Of a stretch of 64,000 nt of DNA, positions 15,963 through 23,488 are shown in pieces. Within the stretch, counting starts at the first letter, position 1. Each line of letters begins with the position of its first letter. The position numbers and the translations under genes are program-made. Under the pieces are notes generated by a model, which did no database searches, was not told the origin of the DNA, and saw nothing but the letters and a program-made list of their open reading frames with translations. This DNA comes from RHLJ01 sp965601955 (GTDB taxonomy: Bacteria; Bacteroidota; Rhodothermia; Balneolales; Balneolaceae): assembly GCA_965601955.1 (NCBI GenBank), contig OZ271855.1, positions 3,410,001-3,474,000 of the forward strand. The letters run 5' to 3'.

Positions 15963-18320
15963 TCAATTCCTCAATGGTTTTCCAGTCTTCATCATATGCT
16001 CAATACGAGCATGTGTTCTTTCATCTTTGAAGCACTCAATTATGGCTTCTCGCTCTAATTTCAACAGGTAATCTTCAGGCACTGGTTGTGGCTCACTTAA
16101 TTCACCTCCAGCTAAAATATTTCCTACCCGAAGGCTTAGCACCTTATCATAATCTGTAGCATATCGTGCTTCATGCATTACGTAGAGCATGATTTTCATT
16201 ACGCTCATGGCTTTATCACCCAGTATATGAATCTCTTCTTTAGCAGGAGGTTGATAGCCAGACTCCACCATAGATAACGCTTCTTGTTTTGCAACCGACA
16301 TTAGCAAATGCCGATTCATCACAATGATATCTTCATCTCTTAAAAATCCTAACTCTCGTGCAGAGTGCGCACTGTCTGAAACTTTAGCAAGCCCTATGGT
16401 TTTAAATACTTCACGAATATATGGGAGTGGATCGGCTTCGGATTCTACCTGCGCCATTGCTCGTTTGAGCAATTCTGTTGTTCCCCCTCCAGCTGGAATC
16501 AATCCCACTCCGACTTCAACCAATCCCATATATAATTCATGGTGAGCTACGATGCGATCAGAATAGAGCAAAAACTCTGTCCCTCCACCAAGAGTCATTC
16601 CAAATGGAGCAGATACAACAGGGAATGGACTATAGCGCAACTTCAGGACAGTTCGCTGAAAATTATTGACCGCATCTACTACATTATTAAACTTCCCTGC
16701 CTGTAACGCCTGAACCGCTTCCATTAGATTCGCACCATAAGCAAAGTTCTCTCCATCATGGCTGATCACAAGAGCCTTGAATTGTTTTTCTACAATCGCC
16801 AGACAGTGCTCCAAGGTTGTAACCAATTCAAATCCAAGAGTCGCATTCCTGGTTTTGAATTGAAATAACCCTACCCCATCTCCCGTATCAAGAAGGGCGG
16901 CAGAATCATTTTCAAAAACAGGTTCTCTTTCACTACGCAGTGAAGCCACTGTTATCTCACCTTCTACATTAGAAGTTTGTTCGATCATTGTTTTTGAAAC
17001 CGGATCAAAAACTAACCCATCCTGGTAAAAGGTCTGATAACCTGCTTCTTTTAAGTCGCTTACAACTACAGGAATCTTAATCCCTTCAGCTTCCAGGCGA
17101 GTACATACTTCATCCACTCCTAAAGCATCCCAGCGTTCAAAAGGGCCTAGTTTCCAATTGAAACCCCATTTCATAGCTCTGTCAATGGACTCGACAGAAT
17201 CGGCTATTTCAGGAATTCTGTTAGCAGCGTACAGCAACACATCACGCTGAGTCTGCCAAACCAACTTACCTTCCCTTGAGTCATGAAAAGCAAGAAACTT
17301 CAGTTTAGTAGCTGTACCAGGTTGCTTCTTTGCCTCTGCTATTACCTCTGAATCACCCTTTCCTTGCGGGCCATACACTAACGTTTCGGGATCAATCGTA
17401 TGGAATTCCCGTCCTTTTTCTGTCTGTACTTTTTTATAAAACCCTGAACCAGATTTATTACCGAGTTTCCCTTCCTTTACCATCTTCAAAAAAGACTCCG
17501 GTAATAGAAATACATCCCTCATTTCATCTCCCGAGATCATAGGATGTAAATTCCCGGAGACATAGGCCATCACGTCTAATCCTACAATATCTCCTGTTCT
17601 AAAAGTGGCCGATTTTGAATACCCGGTGAGTGTTCCGGTGAGCGCATCTATTTCCTCAACCTTGAAATCACCATTAAAGAAATGAGGCATCATTGATGCC
17701 ATTGAGAATACCCCTATCCTATTCGCAATGAAATTTGGAGTATCCTTACAAAGCACCACTCCCTTTCCAAGTACTCGCTCACAAAAAGATTTAATGGTGG
17801 AAATCACTTCTCTTGAAGTAGAATCTGTAGGAATCAACTCCAATAACTTCATGTAACGAGGAGGGTTAAAAAAATGGGTCCCAATAAAGTGAGACTTAAA
17901 CTCCTCTGAGCACTCAGAGCTAATTTCCGAAATAGGTAACCCCGAAGTGTTCGAGCTTACAATAGTATGTTTAGCCCTGACCTTCTCAACCCTGGACATC
18001 AGGCTCTTTTTAATGTCCATTCTTTCAATAACTACCTCACAAATCCAATCAAAATCAGATAAGGAGTCGAGGTCATCATCAAAATTACCAACCTGTATAC
18101 GCTCAGCAAACTTAGAAAGTCCAAAAGGAGCGGGCTTCAGTTTCAGGATTTTTTTTAGGCTTTCCTCTGCAATTTTATTGGGACGTTTGGGGTCATCACT
18201 TTTGAGATCAAGAAGCACCACTTCCAGACCTGCATTAACACAATGAGCCGCAATCTGGCTTCCCATTACTCCTGACCCTAATACAGCTACTTTGCGAATT
18301 CTGAATGTATTTTTTTGCAT
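15963..18320 (-). CDS. fadN: 3-hydroxyacyl-CoA dehydrogenase/enoyl-CoA hydratase multienzyme (FadN-type)
   Basis: The 785-residue protein has the dehydrogenase at the N-terminus and the crotonase domain at the C-terminus, the reverse of E. coli FadB and as in Bacillus FadN. The NAD-binding motif VAVLGSGVMGSQIAAHCVNAG is near residue 12, followed by SSNTSGLPIS and GTHFFNPPRYMKLLELIP with the catalytic His. The hydratase part from about 510 has YGANLMEA and APFGMTLGGGTEFLLYSDRI, followed by VGVGLIPAGGG with the oxyanion glycines. It carries out hydration and dehydrogenation in beta-oxidation. It is flanked 11 bases upstream by the acyl-CoA ligase gene and 1 base downstream by fadA. Confidence 0.93.
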   Translation of the reverse strand: MQKNTFRIRKVAVLGSGVMGSQIAAHCVNAGLEVVLLDLKSDDPKRPNKIAEESLKKILKLKPAPFGLSKFAERIQVGNFDDDLDSLSDFDWICEVVIERMDIKKSLMSRVEKVRAKHTIVSSNTSGLPISEISSECSEEFKSHFIGTHFFNPPRYMKLLELIPTDSTSREVISTIKSFCERVLGKGVVLCKDTPNFIANRIGVFSMASMMPHFFNGDFKVEEIDALTGTLTGYSKSATFRTGDIVGLDVMAYVSGNLHPMISGDEMRDVFLLPESFLKMVKEGKLGNKSGSGFYKKVQTEKGREFHTIDPETLVYGPQGKGDSEVIAEAKKQPGTATKLKFLAFHDSREGKLVWQTQRDVLLYAANRIPEIADSVESIDRAMKWGFNWKLGPFERWDALGVDEVCTRLEAEGIKIPVVVSDLKEAGYQTFYQDGLVFDPVSKTMIEQTSNVEGEITVASLRSEREPVFENDSAALLDTGDGVGLFQFKTRNATLGFELVTTLEHCLAIVEKQFKALVISHDGENFAYGANLMEAVQALQAGKFNNVVDAVNNFQRTVLKLRYSPFPVVSAPFGMTLGGGTEFLLYSDRIVAHHELYMGLVEVGVGLIPAGGGTTELLKRAMAQVESEADPLPYIREVFKTIGLAKVSDSAHSARELGFLRDEDIIVMNRHLLMSVAKQEALSMVESGYQPPAKEEIHILGDKAMSVMKIMLYVMHEARYATDYDKVLSLRVGNILAGGELSEPQPVPEDYLLKLEREAIIECFKDERTHARIEHMMKTGKPLRN

Positions 18321-18331
18321 GGATTGCTCTT

Positions 18332-20119
18332 CTATTCTAAATAAATGGATTTAATTTCATCAGCATAGTTTTGTTTAACTGTGCTCCTTCGGATACTCAT
18401 TTTTGGTGTGAGTTCTCCCTTATCGATTGTAAATGGGTGCTCTAGCAGTACAAACCTCTTTACTTGTTCCCAGTGAGGAAGCTTACGGTTTACTTTATCT
18501 ACTTCAAGTTGAATTCGGCTAACTACATCCTCATTCCTCGCAATATCCGACTGAGGGTAAGGTTTCCCTTTTTGTTTGAAACGTTTCTCCATATTTACCC
18601 AATCCGGAATAATGATTGCCGCGCAAAACTTTTCCTGGTTTCCAATTACCATTGCCTGATCGATAAATCCGCTATTCATCAGTGCATTCTCTATAGGCTG
18701 AGGAGCGACATATTTTCCCGTGGAAAGTTTGAACATCGATTTCTTTCGATCGGTGATAAATAGCCAGTCATCATCATCCAGGTACCCAATATCACCTGTG
18801 CAGAACCACCCATCTTCGGTCATTACTTCCGCTGTTTTTTCCGGCATTTTGTAATACCCTTTCATGAGGTTTGGTCCCTTCGTTTGGATTTCTCCATCTT
18901 CAGCAATGCGAATTTCAACGTCCACTAATGCCTTTCCGGCAGAACCTATACGAATCTGATCAGGGAGAGAACCGCTCATCACCGGAGAAGTCTCCGTTAG
19001 TCCATATCCCATTCCGCATTTAAGTCCAATTCCATTAAAGAACCGCATTACATTAGGGCTTAATGCAGCACCGCCTGACATCGTGCCCATTAAATTTCCC
19101 CCCATATTTTCACGGATTTTAGAGTACACCAATTTATCGGCAAGTTTCCACTTTAGTGCATCCATTCCTTGAGGAGGATCCTCAGGATCATAACCTTCCG
19201 CGATATTGATTGCCCAGTAATATAATTGCTTCTTGATTCCAGAGAGCTCCTGACCACGAACTTTAATCCCTGTCATAATCTTTTCAAGCAACCTTGGAAC
19301 CGTTGCAAAATAAATAGGTTTTATAGTGATCAGATCTGATCTAAAATCCTGTACATCTTCTACATAATACACCGATGCACCACAATAGATGTAGATATAA
19401 GAAGCAATTCTCTCGAGCATGTGCGTAAGCGGGAGGTATGAAAGGATCCTTGGTTCTTCTATCTCGGTGGTATCGAAAGGCATGTACAAATTTGAAGCAA
19501 TGGTATTCGAAGCTAGGTTCATATGGGTCAACATTACCCCTTTCGGAACACCCGTAGTACCTGAGGTATAATTGATGTTTGCCAAATCATCCGGTTCAAT
19601 AGCATTTCTCAATTCATCAATTAAATTAGGCTGCTCTTTATACAGAGCCCTACCCATTTCCATGACTTCTTCAAAACCTTTCAGCTTTTCGTGCACCGAA
19701 GGCTGAATACTAATAATTGCCTGGATGGTGGTAATCTCTTTGATAAGCGGCTTGGTTTCAGCAAACAAATCATCGTCTGAAATGATATGTACCTTAGCCT
19801 CTGAGTTCTCCAGGATATACTTGATTTGATCGGGAGGCTGGGTAGTATAAATAGCTACATTAACAGCCCCAATCGATAAAATTGCCTGATCACAAATCAA
19901 CCATTCCGTGCTGTTCTCAGAATGAATAGAAACCCGGTCCCCCTTCCTGACACCTAGCTCATATAAACCCAAAGCAAGACTTCGTACTTGTTCTCTAAAC
20001 TCGTCTACGCTCGTTTCCAGCCATTTACCTTTGCGCTTTACAGCAGATAAAATCCCTAACTTATTTCTCTTCATACCCTCTTCCAGCATAAGGGGTACTA
20101 CTGCCGGTTCATATTTCAT
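18332..20119 (-). CDS. fadD: Long-chain acyl-CoA synthetase (AMP-forming)
   Basis: Taking ATG 20119 as start (a GTG 13 codons upstream gives an unlikely extension) yields 595 residues. Core motifs of AMP-binding ligases are clear: the P-loop INYTSGTTGVPKGVMLTH, then SYLPLTHMLER, MSGGAALSPNVMRFFN, YGLTETSP, and the GWFCTGDIGYLDDDDWLFI hinge followed by RKKSMFKLSTGKYVAPQPIE. The A8-like FKLSTGKYVAPQPIE form is typical of the FadD15-type long-chain ligases. It activates fatty acids with ATP and CoA at the membrane surface. It is first in the beta-oxidation operon and divergent from a thioesterase gene, with a perfect palindrome between them. Confidence 0.93.
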   Translation of the reverse strand: MKYEPAVVPLMLEEGMKRNKLGILSAVKRKGKWLETSVDEFREQVRSLALGLYELGVRKGDRVSIHSENSTEWLICDQAILSIGAVNVAIYTTQPPDQIKYILENSEAKVHIISDDDLFAETKPLIKEITTIQAIISIQPSVHEKLKGFEEVMEMGRALYKEQPNLIDELRNAIEPDDLANINYTSGTTGVPKGVMLTHMNLASNTIASNLYMPFDTTEIEEPRILSYLPLTHMLERIASYIYIYCGASVYYVEDVQDFRSDLITIKPIYFATVPRLLEKIMTGIKVRGQELSGIKKQLYYWAINIAEGYDPEDPPQGMDALKWKLADKLVYSKIRENMGGNLMGTMSGGAALSPNVMRFFNGIGLKCGMGYGLTETSPVMSGSLPDQIRIGSAGKALVDVEIRIAEDGEIQTKGPNLMKGYYKMPEKTAEVMTEDGWFCTGDIGYLDDDDWLFITDRKKSMFKLSTGKYVAPQPIENALMNSGFIDQAMVIGNQEKFCAAIIIPDWVNMEKRFKQKGKPYPQSDIARNEDVVSRIQLEVDKVNRKLPHWEQVKRFVLLEHPFTIDKGELTPKMSIRRSTVKQNYADEIKSIYLE

Positions 20120-20203
20120 ATTTTGCAATGGGTTGTTACTATGTATCGGTAGATACACTTTCGCCTAAAAACATGAAAGCGATTCCACCAAATAAATACT
20201 CAA

Positions 20204-20218
20204 CTTAACACTGTTAAG
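20204..20218. promoter_or_regulatory. Perfect palindrome in the fadD-thioesterase divergent promoter region
   Basis: CTTAAC-ACT-GTTAAG is a perfect inverted repeat of 6+3+6 bases, located 6 bases before the thioesterase ATG and about 85 bases before the fadD start. Its size and symmetry suit a dimeric TetR- or GntR-type fatty-acid regulator. No candidate regulator of this kind is encoded in the operon; the MarR gene downstream has a different motif. Confidence 0.5.
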
Positions 20219-20224
20219 CAAGCA

Positions 20225-20653
20225 ATGATTATAGAAGATTCAATCAAAGAAAAAGTAAAAGGGTTCCTTTCCAAGAATATCGAGAATATGGGAACTACTA
20301 TAGGTATTAAGTTTATTAAAATCAGTCGGGAAGAAATGATAGCCGAAATGCCGGTCGATCATAGAACTGTACAACCTTTTAGAGTATTGCATGGTGGTGC
20401 TTCTGTTGCCTTAGCCGAAACTCTCTGCTCGGTTGGTGCATGGATACACCTACCAGAAGGTAAAACAGCCGTCGGGATCGAAATAAATGCCAATCACCAC
20501 CGACCTGTTTTTGAAGGCAGGAAAGTAACCGCAACAGCCACGCCTATCCAGGTTGGAAAAACCATTCATGTATGGGAAACTAAAATAGTGGATGAACGAG
20601 GGAAACTGGTTTGTACATCCCGTTGTACCCTGGCAATAGTTGAAAGAAAATGA
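20225..20653 (+). CDS. Hotdog-fold acyl-CoA thioesterase (PaaI/MenI/EntH type)
   Basis: The 142-residue protein matches single-domain hotdog thioesterases. The motif FRVLHGGASVALAETLCSVGAW contains the HGG loop and the helix Glu used as the catalytic base in the YbdB/MenI group, and VGIEINANHHRPV gives the substrate-side strand. It hydrolyses acyl- or aroyl-CoA. It is divergent from the beta-oxidation operon, which suggests CoA recycling or removal of stalled intermediates. A menaquinone role (DHNA-CoA hydrolysis) is possible, but no men gene is nearby. It overlaps the next small gene by 4 bases (ATGA). Confidence 0.85.
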   Translation: MIIEDSIKEKVKGFLSKNIENMGTTIGIKFIKISREEMIAEMPVDHRTVQPFRVLHGGASVALAETLCSVGAWIHLPEGKTAVGIEINANHHRPVFEGRKVTATATPIQVGKTIHVWETKIVDERGKLVCTSRCTLAIVERK

Positions 20654-20910
20654 CTCAAAATTTTGTTTTCGAAAATGCTACTAAATCTGAAAAGGAAGCT
20701 TTTGTAAATACTTTCTCTAAAAGATTCTTTGTTCAAAATGAAAAAGGGGGCTTTCTAATAACAAATAAGAGCCATGACTTCACTTTTTTCATTGCTATTG
20801 AAGATTACGGATTTTATACATCACGCTCAGGTGATTACTTTTGCTTTCTTGGATTATTCTTAGAAGAGATTACAGGTAAGTTCGGTGAAGTGCGAATAGA
20901 AGATAAATAG
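20650..20910 (+). CDS. Hypothetical small protein (86 aa)
   Basis: The 86-residue product is rich in phenylalanine and charged residues (KEAFVNTFSKRFFVQNEKGG, FTFFIAIEDYGFYTSRSGDY). It lacks a signal peptide or membrane helix and I recognise no family. Its ATG overlaps the thioesterase stop, so the two are translationally coupled. Its stop lies just before the first of the two MarR palindromes. Composition looks like that of its neighbours. Confidence 0.6.
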   Translation: MTQNFVFENATKSEKEAFVNTFSKRFFVQNEKGGFLITNKSHDFTFFIAIEDYGFYTSRSGDYFCFLGLFLEEITGKFGEVRIEDK

Positions 20911-20913
20911 ATT

Positions 20914-20960
20914 ATGTAGTCCACTACATTTTTTATACATTTATGTAGCCAACTACATAA
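20914..20960. promoter_or_regulatory. Two tandem palindromic operators before the MarR gene
   Basis: Two closely related inverted repeats lie in this 47-base stretch. ATGTAGT-CC-ACTACAT (20914-20929) has 7+2+7 perfect symmetry. TTATGTAG-CCAA-CTACATAA (20941-20960) has 8+4+8 and ends directly at the first ATG of the MarR gene. They share the half-site ATGTAG and their centres are 29 bases apart, near three helical turns. This is the expected layout for autorepression by a MarR dimer, with the AT-rich promoter TTTTTTATACAT between the sites. Confidence 0.75.
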
Positions 20961-21458
20961 ATGTATCCTATGACGCCTTTCATCAAAGATTTAGGAGTTT
21001 ATTCTCTTGCCATCCGCCTTAAGCAGCTTCATGAGACAATGGTTCACAGTGCCCGCTCATTGTACAAATCCTTAGATCTGGATATCGAACCGAACTGGCA
21101 CCTCATTTTCAAATTATTGCAGGAACATGAAGAGCTTTCGGTAACTGAAATTGCGGATGCCATCCAATTCTCCCACCCTTCTGTAATCTCCATTATTGGA
21201 AAAATGAAGGATCGAGGGTTTTTAACTACTAGGATTGATCCTAAAGATTCCAGAAAGCAACTGATTTCTCTAAGTGATCACGCGAAAACCCAGCTCCCCG
21301 AATTTGAAAAAGTGTGGAATGCAAGCGCAGTAATTATTGAAGAGATGCTCCCTAAAGATGTGGATTTATACCAAATCCTGGACTCTATGGGAGAATATTT
21401 TATGGAAGAGAGTTATGAGCTAAGAACCCTGAAACAACTATCCAATGAACAAAAATAA
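20961..21458 (+). CDS. MarR-family transcriptional regulator
   Basis: The 165-residue protein (or 162 from the ATG at 20970, which would give more room after the operator) has the MarR winged-helix layout: LHETMVHSARSLYKSLDLDIEPNWHLIFKLL, the helix-turn-helix SVTEIADAIQFSHPSVISIIGKMKDRG, and the wing FLTTRIDPKDSRKQLISLS. Two palindromes sit immediately upstream, so it likely represses its own operon. That operon continues with a PLP decarboxylase (14-base overlap) and an acetyltransferase, which are probable targets of the regulator's ligand response. The ligand is unknown. Confidence 0.92.
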   Translation: MYPMTPFIKDLGVYSLAIRLKQLHETMVHSARSLYKSLDLDIEPNWHLIFKLLQEHEELSVTEIADAIQFSHPSVISIIGKMKDRGFLTTRIDPKDSRKQLISLSDHAKTQLPEFEKVWNASAVIIEEMLPKDVDLYQILDSMGEYFMEESYELRTLKQLSNEQK

Positions 21459-22896
21459 TCTAGATTTAGCCCCTGCAGATTTTAAAGCCCTGCTGGAAAA
21501 GAGCACGGAATTAGTACTTGAAAAGTTTGAAAACCTACCTAAAAAGAAGGCTTTTTACTCGCACCCCCAAAAAGAATACGAAGCATGGTTTAATGAACCC
21601 CTTCCTGAAGAAGGAATGCCTATTAAGCAGTTGTTAGAACTCACAAAAAGCAAAGTTACTGATGTAGCGACTGATAACCTTGGCCGACATATGTATGCCT
21701 ACGTGATGGCCGGAGGAACCCAACTTGGAATTATTGGGGAGCTTTTAGCAGCCACAATCAATCAAAACATGGGGAAATGGCACCTGGGTCCTTCTGTAGC
21801 TGAAATGGAGAAACGAGTTGTTCAATGGGGTTCCGATATCATTGGCTATGGAAGCGATATTGGCGGGGTACTGGTAAGCGGGGGTTCTGCAGCCAACCTA
21901 ACAGGACTAACTGCCGCCAGGAATATCTTCTTTCAAAAAAGAGGGATCAGGGAAAAAGGATTATTTGGGCAAAAACCTTTTGTCGTATATGCCTCAAAAG
22001 AAGTACATGGGTGCATTGATAAAAGCGTGGATATGCTCGGAATAGGCACTTCCAATTTGAGAAAGATTGAAACGAACCCTGACTTCACCATAAACCTGGA
22101 AGCTCTCAAAGAACAAATAGAAGAGGATATCAAACAGGGATTCGAACCATTCTGCATAGTTGGAACTGCAGGCACCGTAAATACAGGAGCCATTGATGAT
22201 TTAGAGAGCCTTGCCAAATTCTCCAAAGACTATGAATTATGGTTTCATGTGGATGGAGCTTATGGAGGACTGGCTTCAACACTGGATTCGTTAAAAGAAG
22301 ATTATAAAGGAATGGAGTTAGCGGATTCTGTGGCCATCGATTTTCATAAGTGGCTATATGCACCTTTTGGAGTAGGATGTACCCTTGTGAAAGATTGGAG
22401 CGTGCTAAAGGACACTTACTTCAAGAAAGCGGACTACCTTGATACCGACCTTGAAGACGAAGGTAGATTGGATTTTAATGAGCATACTTTCCAGTTATCC
22501 AGATCAGCTCGCGCACTAAAGGTCTGGATGTCAGTGAAAGGATATGGAATGACCAGGATTAGGCAAATGATCCAAAAGGATATACATCTCACCGACTACC
22601 TATCTGACAAAGTAGAAGAAGCTGATGATTTTGAACTGATCGCACGATCAAAACTAGCCATTTCTTGTTTTAGGTTTACGGGCAATCTAAAAACCGAAGA
22701 AGAGATCCTCGATTTAAACCATCGTTTGATACCTGCTTTGGAAGAAGACGGAAGGGTGTTCATTACCGGAACACGTCTGAATGGAATGTTTGTAATCAGG
22801 GCGTGTGTTATCAATCACCGAAAACAAATAGAAGATATCGATTACCTGATACAGGTCATTCGAGAAGTAGGAAATAACATTATCAATGGAGATTAG
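21445..22896 (+). CDS. PLP-dependent group II amino-acid decarboxylase
   Basis: The 483-residue protein is a fold-type I decarboxylase of the aromatic-L-amino-acid/tyrosine/glutamate group. The PLP lysine is Lys302 in AIDFHKWLYAPFGVGC, the PLP-stacking and Asp motif is WFHVDGAYGG, and GVLVSGGSAANLTGLTAARN is the phosphate-binding strand-turn. GTAGTVNTGAIDDLESLA is also typical. It should remove the carboxyl group of an aromatic or related amino acid to form an amine. It overlaps the MarR gene by 14 bases and the acetyltransferase by 11, so a decarboxylase-acetyltransferase pathway (amine then N-acetylamine) is plausible but inferred. Confidence 0.9.
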   Translation: MNKNNLDLAPADFKALLEKSTELVLEKFENLPKKKAFYSHPQKEYEAWFNEPLPEEGMPIKQLLELTKSKVTDVATDNLGRHMYAYVMAGGTQLGIIGELLAATINQNMGKWHLGPSVAEMEKRVVQWGSDIIGYGSDIGGVLVSGGSAANLTGLTAARNIFFQKRGIREKGLFGQKPFVVYASKEVHGCIDKSVDMLGIGTSNLRKIETNPDFTINLEALKEQIEEDIKQGFEPFCIVGTAGTVNTGAIDDLESLAKFSKDYELWFHVDGAYGGLASTLDSLKEDYKGMELADSVAIDFHKWLYAPFGVGCTLVKDWSVLKDTYFKKADYLDTDLEDEGRLDFNEHTFQLSRSARALKVWMSVKGYGMTRIRQMIQKDIHLTDYLSDKVEEADDFELIARSKLAISCFRFTGNLKTEEEILDLNHRLIPALEEDGRVFITGTRLNGMFVIRACVINHRKQIEDIDYLIQVIREVGNNIINGD

Positions 22897-23368
22897 AGAA
22901 GCAAAAAAAGAGGACCAAAACCAGGTTTGGGAAATTATACAATCTGTTATCTCGACAGGTGATACCTATGTTTTCAACCCAGATTCTTCGAAAGAAGAAA
23001 TGATCAGCTATTGGTTCAAGCCAGGAACTATGACTTATGTAGCTGAAGAAGAGGGTGAAATTATTGGCACCTTTATTCTCACCGAAAACCAGCCTGGATT
23101 AGGTTCTCATATTGCTAATGCTTCTTATATGGTTAAGCCCGAGCATCGTGGAAAAGGGATAGGTCGCAAGCTTGGGGTTTTCTCTATTAGCCTGGCAAGG
23201 GATGTAGGATTCCTATCTCTTCAATTTAATCTTGTTGTTAAAACGAATGCCAATGCTATTAAGCTTTGGAAGGAACTGGGCTTCGAAATTATTGGAGAAA
23301 TTCCTGATGCATTTAATCACCAGGAATACGGCCTGACTAATGCTTATATAATGTCGAAGAAGCTATAG
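22886..23368 (+). CDS. GNAT-family N-acetyltransferase
   Basis: The 160-residue protein is a GNAT enzyme: IREAKKEDQNQVWEIIQSVI at the start, then MVKPEHRGKGIGRKLGVFSI, the acetyl-CoA pyrophosphate loop (R/QxxGxG/A form RGKGIG), and VKTNANAIKLWKELGFEIIG in motif B. It resembles the YhfO-like acyltransferases often called N-acetyltransferase. Its gene overlaps the decarboxylase stop by 11 bases and is last in the MarR operon, followed by a palindromic repeat. The decarboxylase product is a plausible but unproven substrate. Confidence 0.88.
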   Translation: MEIREAKKEDQNQVWEIIQSVISTGDTYVFNPDSSKEEMISYWFKPGTMTYVAEEEGEIIGTFILTENQPGLGSHIANASYMVKPEHRGKGIGRKLGVFSISLARDVGFLSLQFNLVVKTNANAIKLWKELGFEIIGEIPDAFNHQEYGLTNAYIMSKKL

Positions 23369-23383
23369 ATCTATTTTATTTAA

Positions 23384-23485
23384 GTCATTCTGAGGCCTGC
23401 CCTCCACAGTAATGCTACGGAAGGAGGGCTACAGCCGAAGAATCAACCATCCTAGTTGATCCTTCGCAAGTATGCTCAGGATGAC
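23384..23485. repeat. Intergenic palindromic repeat, GTCATTCTGAG family (copy 1)
   Basis: The outer arms GTCATTCTGAG and CTCAGGATGAC pair with one wobble. Inside, GCCCTCC pairs with GGAGGGC, and CGAAGAATCAAC pairs with GTTGATCCTTCG. The same scaffold recurs at 29164-29282. It lies between the convergent ends of the GNAT and carboxylase genes. Repeats with this GTCATTCTGAG/GAAGAATC core are, from memory, widespread in Bacteroidota-related genomes. Confidence 0.8.
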
Positions 23486-23488
23486 TTT

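Noticed and set aside
18464..18763. Open frame of 99 codons opposite the acyl-CoA ligase
   Set aside because: It is antisense to the conserved C-terminal ligase region and has no start context or domain.
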